Shown here in pieces: positions 50,701-53,700 of a DNA stretch of 64,000 nt. Source of the stretch: Platanthera guangdongensis (lineage: Eukaryota > Streptophyta > Magnoliopsida > Asparagales > Orchidaceae). How positions within the stretch are numbered: position 1 is the first letter of the stretch; the number at the start of each line of letters is the position of its first letter. The translations under genes and the position numbers were made by a program. The DNA lies in NCBI GenBank assembly GCA_039583875.1, contig CM077152.1, positions 19,269,059-19,333,058 on the forward strand, in the 5' to 3' direction. The notes beneath the pieces were generated by a model. It saw nothing but the letters and a program-made list of their open reading frames with translations. It did no database searches and was not told the origin of the DNA.

Positions 50701-53700
50701 GTACAAGGAATGGAGTTCATCCCACATGGCTTTGGCGGTCTCATGATACATGATCATCTGGTACGGCTCACCCTCGACCGAGTTCAGGATCCAGTTCTGG
50801 ACGCGACCGTCATTTCGTAGCCAATCATCAGTAGGAGTCGGTGAGCCTTGGGTAAGGTGACGCGCAAGGCCCTTGGCTTATAAGACCCTTCGGACGGAGT
50901 GAACCCAGGGGATGAAGTTGGACTTGCCAGAGAGGGAAAGAGTAGTAATCCGAAGCTCATCGCGGAGTTCGTGAGGAGCCACGTGGTCTGCCGGGGGGTG
51001 AGCGGTAGTGGAGTCGCTGGAGGACATGGCGACTTGGAGGAGAAGAGGCGGGCAGAACCAGCGGACTGATGCACAGCAGGGCGCGGCTAGTACAAACCGC
51101 GCGGCAAGCAGCGGGCTAGAGGAGGCCGCGGCGAACTGGATGAGGTCGCGGCGGTCAGGAGTAGACCGCGGCAGAGGCGGGCAGAGAGAGGCCGCAGCGG
51201 GTAGAGGCAAGCCGCGCGTTCAGAGACATACCGCAGCGGACAGAAGCAGACCGCGCGGATAGAGAGGAAAAGAAGGCCGGAAGAGACCGCGACCAAGATG
51301 CGGGAGAGAGAGACAACCCGCACGGTCAGGCGGATCAGCGAACAAGGAGAAGAGAACCGCAAGGGGGGAGACCCAAGCGGACAAAGAAGGGACCGCAGCG
51401 ACCAACAAAACAAACCGCAGAGGAGGCAGTCCGTGGGAGGCCGGGCGGGTAGCGGATAGCGGAGAGAAGGAACAAGCCGCCGGAAGAAGGGAGTTCGCTG
51501 CAAGAAAGGGCGAGAAAAGGGATCAAGCCGCAGCAAGAGCAAACAGACCGCGAGAAAGAGAGCGGCCTGGAGGAGAGAGAGGGAAGGTGGACCCACGGAG
51601 AGGAAGGCTATAAATGTCGGAGGGGAGAGGTGGAACCACGGAGAGGAAGAGAGAGCAGAGGAAGAGGAGCTGAGCGGTCAGAACGTCAGGCCGCCGGAGG
51701 CCGAGCGGGTAGCGGACAGAAACAGTCTGTGCGGGTAAAGACAGGGAAGCCGCTCAGTTCGAACCTGGCTCTGATACCATGTTGAGAGAGCCCAAAGCTT
51801 GTATGTATTACTCAAGTATGTTATTACAAGGAGAGAATACAAATATACAGGAGAGAGGAGAGAAGAATAAATCCTATACAAGATGTGGGACTAAAGAAGG
51901 AGGAGAAAGAAAACAACGAAAGAGGGCCAATAAATGGGCCTTTTACATGGGCTTTTCCAATAGTAATCAAGAGCATCCATTCAATATAGAGAAAATAAAA
52001 AGTAAATGTAAAACTCACCCAGAAACGAACATCGGTGTTGGATGTTCATGAGGTGGTAGATCAAGTGATTGGAGTGACAAAGACATTATCCTGAAAGTTA
52101 CGGCGGTGATTGAGGGAAATTTGAGGAAGGTCGGCTGCTAAAAAGGTTTTCGTGGGCGGGGAAGGTGGCAAGAGGCAAGTCCAAGGAAGAGATCGGCGGC
52201 TGGAAGGTTCCCGTGAATGGGGAAGGCCGCAGAAGGCGGATCAGAGGAAGGGATCGTTGGATGGAAGGGTTCTCGTGGACGGATAAGGCGACGGGAGGTG
52301 GATGCAACGGTCGAAAGTGGAGGCAAGGCCACAGGAACCACAAATTGTGGTTGTCGGCGTCGTGGACGGAAGAAGTAATTACGAGTCCGGGCTAGGCGTA
52401 ATGGTCGTTTGGTCTTCCGACAATATCGCTAGAAGGTGACGGAAGGTGAAAACGGCAGGCACCCACCCACCCACCCCCCCCCCCCACCCACCCCTCACCG
52501 ATCGGAGTTGGCACCAGGGGGAATAAATCATCAGCACCCGAAGAGACTGAATGGGCTTCAAAACTCTTCAGTCAAACTGTCAATACCCCCTTTTTTAGAA
52601 CAAATGTAGAGTATATATAAAGGGAGGTGGGTTAAATAGATACTTTCTATGGAAAGTGTGTCCATAATTATTGTTTTATTTATCTTTTTTCTTTTGGAGA
52701 TGGTCTAGGCGAGTCTGAAATGCATCCTATAAGTGATTGAGAAATGTTGGTGTATAACACTGCTCGAACACTATCGTATTTCAACTACATGAGTATTCTT
52801 GCTACCCAAAATTTTAATTAAATAGTGCATGTGCAGATACACGGAATTACCGGGGGTTAATCCCCCTTGCTACCTAAGATTCTAATAAAAAAATGAATGT
52901 GCGGATCCGCATAGTTCCCAACGGTACAATGCTACTCACAAATCACGGGGGTAGCCAATATACCGAAAACATAAATTGCAAGAATGACGAGTAACAAATT
53001 AATTGATTTAGAAGCAAGGCTGACCATTTTAGGTCTTTTCGCATGCAAGCACGGCGAAAGCCTTCTCGACTTAGAAATAAGATAGCAGTAGTTAACAGAT
53101 GAAATTTCACTGCATAAAGCTGCAAAATAAGATGAAAACAAAAAAAATGACTAATCAGTAAAGTTTAATTCAAATCCAAGGCAACAAGAAAAATATCAAA
53201 AAAGAGAAATCAGAAGAAAGCAAGCACGTGTGAGAGGCCAGGGGAAGCAAATTTCATCTCGAGAAAAAAAGGTTAATTGTAATGAATCAACATTTTTGCA
53301 GTCAAACAAAGGATTAAAGTTTGTGAACAAAACATGTTTAAAGACCTTTTGTTATAACAAAGTAATTCATAACAGAGATTTAATGTTCAAACAGAATAAT
53401 TTGGAAAATTAGGAAAAGTTAATTGAAGTAACAAACTCCATTTATCAGCCCTTGCCGAATGCACTAAATCAAGTACACCAGTAACCCCTCTTAATGTGAG
53501 GGTAAATGTTACGGATATTCACGACGAGGTGCATCCATGGCAGATCTACAAGCGGCGAGGACCGCACACGGCGGTGATGGCGGGCGTGACTCGGACCAAT
53601 GAGGATGAACTGTCTATGGCAAGCGCGGAGGACAATTAATATTCAGTTTATGTTTTGTTTAATGTTTATGTTATCTTGCATTTTTGTTATTGACACCCCT

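Larger units (their letters stand above)
46715..51962 (-). mobile_element. nearly intact full-length Ty1/copia element
   Basis: 5248 bp with perfect target duplication GTAAT (46710-46714, 51963-51967). LTRs 46715-46919 and 51780-51962 differ by about five substitutions and one ~22-bp repeat unit, so it is the youngest insertion in the window. PBS abuts the 5' LTR. On the minus strand the LTR reads TATTGG...TCAACA, a TA...CA terminus. Coding region is continuous in one frame except for two stop codons. Confidence 0.92.
42786..52666 (-). mobile_element. decayed Ty3/gypsy element with deleted pol, 5' LTR split by a copia insertion
   Basis: LTR copies at ~42786-43869 and ~46287-46714 plus 51968-52666 align along their length (tgaaaagca...cgtgatg; taattaattaaataacaaaa; the gcggatcagaggaaggga block; gtatatataaag). 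Internal region is only ~2.4 kb with gag remnants. A degenerate PBS (TTGGTACTAAAAC) follows the LTR on the minus strand near 46287. Promoter CTTTATATATAC on the minus strand in both LTRs gives the orientation. Outer ends are approximate. Confidence 0.7.
46287..52666 (-). repeat. 5' LTR of Ty3/gypsy element, interrupted by copia
   Basis: 46287-46714 and 51968-52666 join at the GTAAT target duplication to give one LTR. Contains a C-rich simple-sequence run (cacccaccc, then ~13 C) at 52460-52495. Confidence 0.6.

Noticed and set aside
51028..51766. Several long frames in the copia leader
   Set aside because: GC-rich low-complexity leader upstream of the gag start; no domain and no splice evidence.
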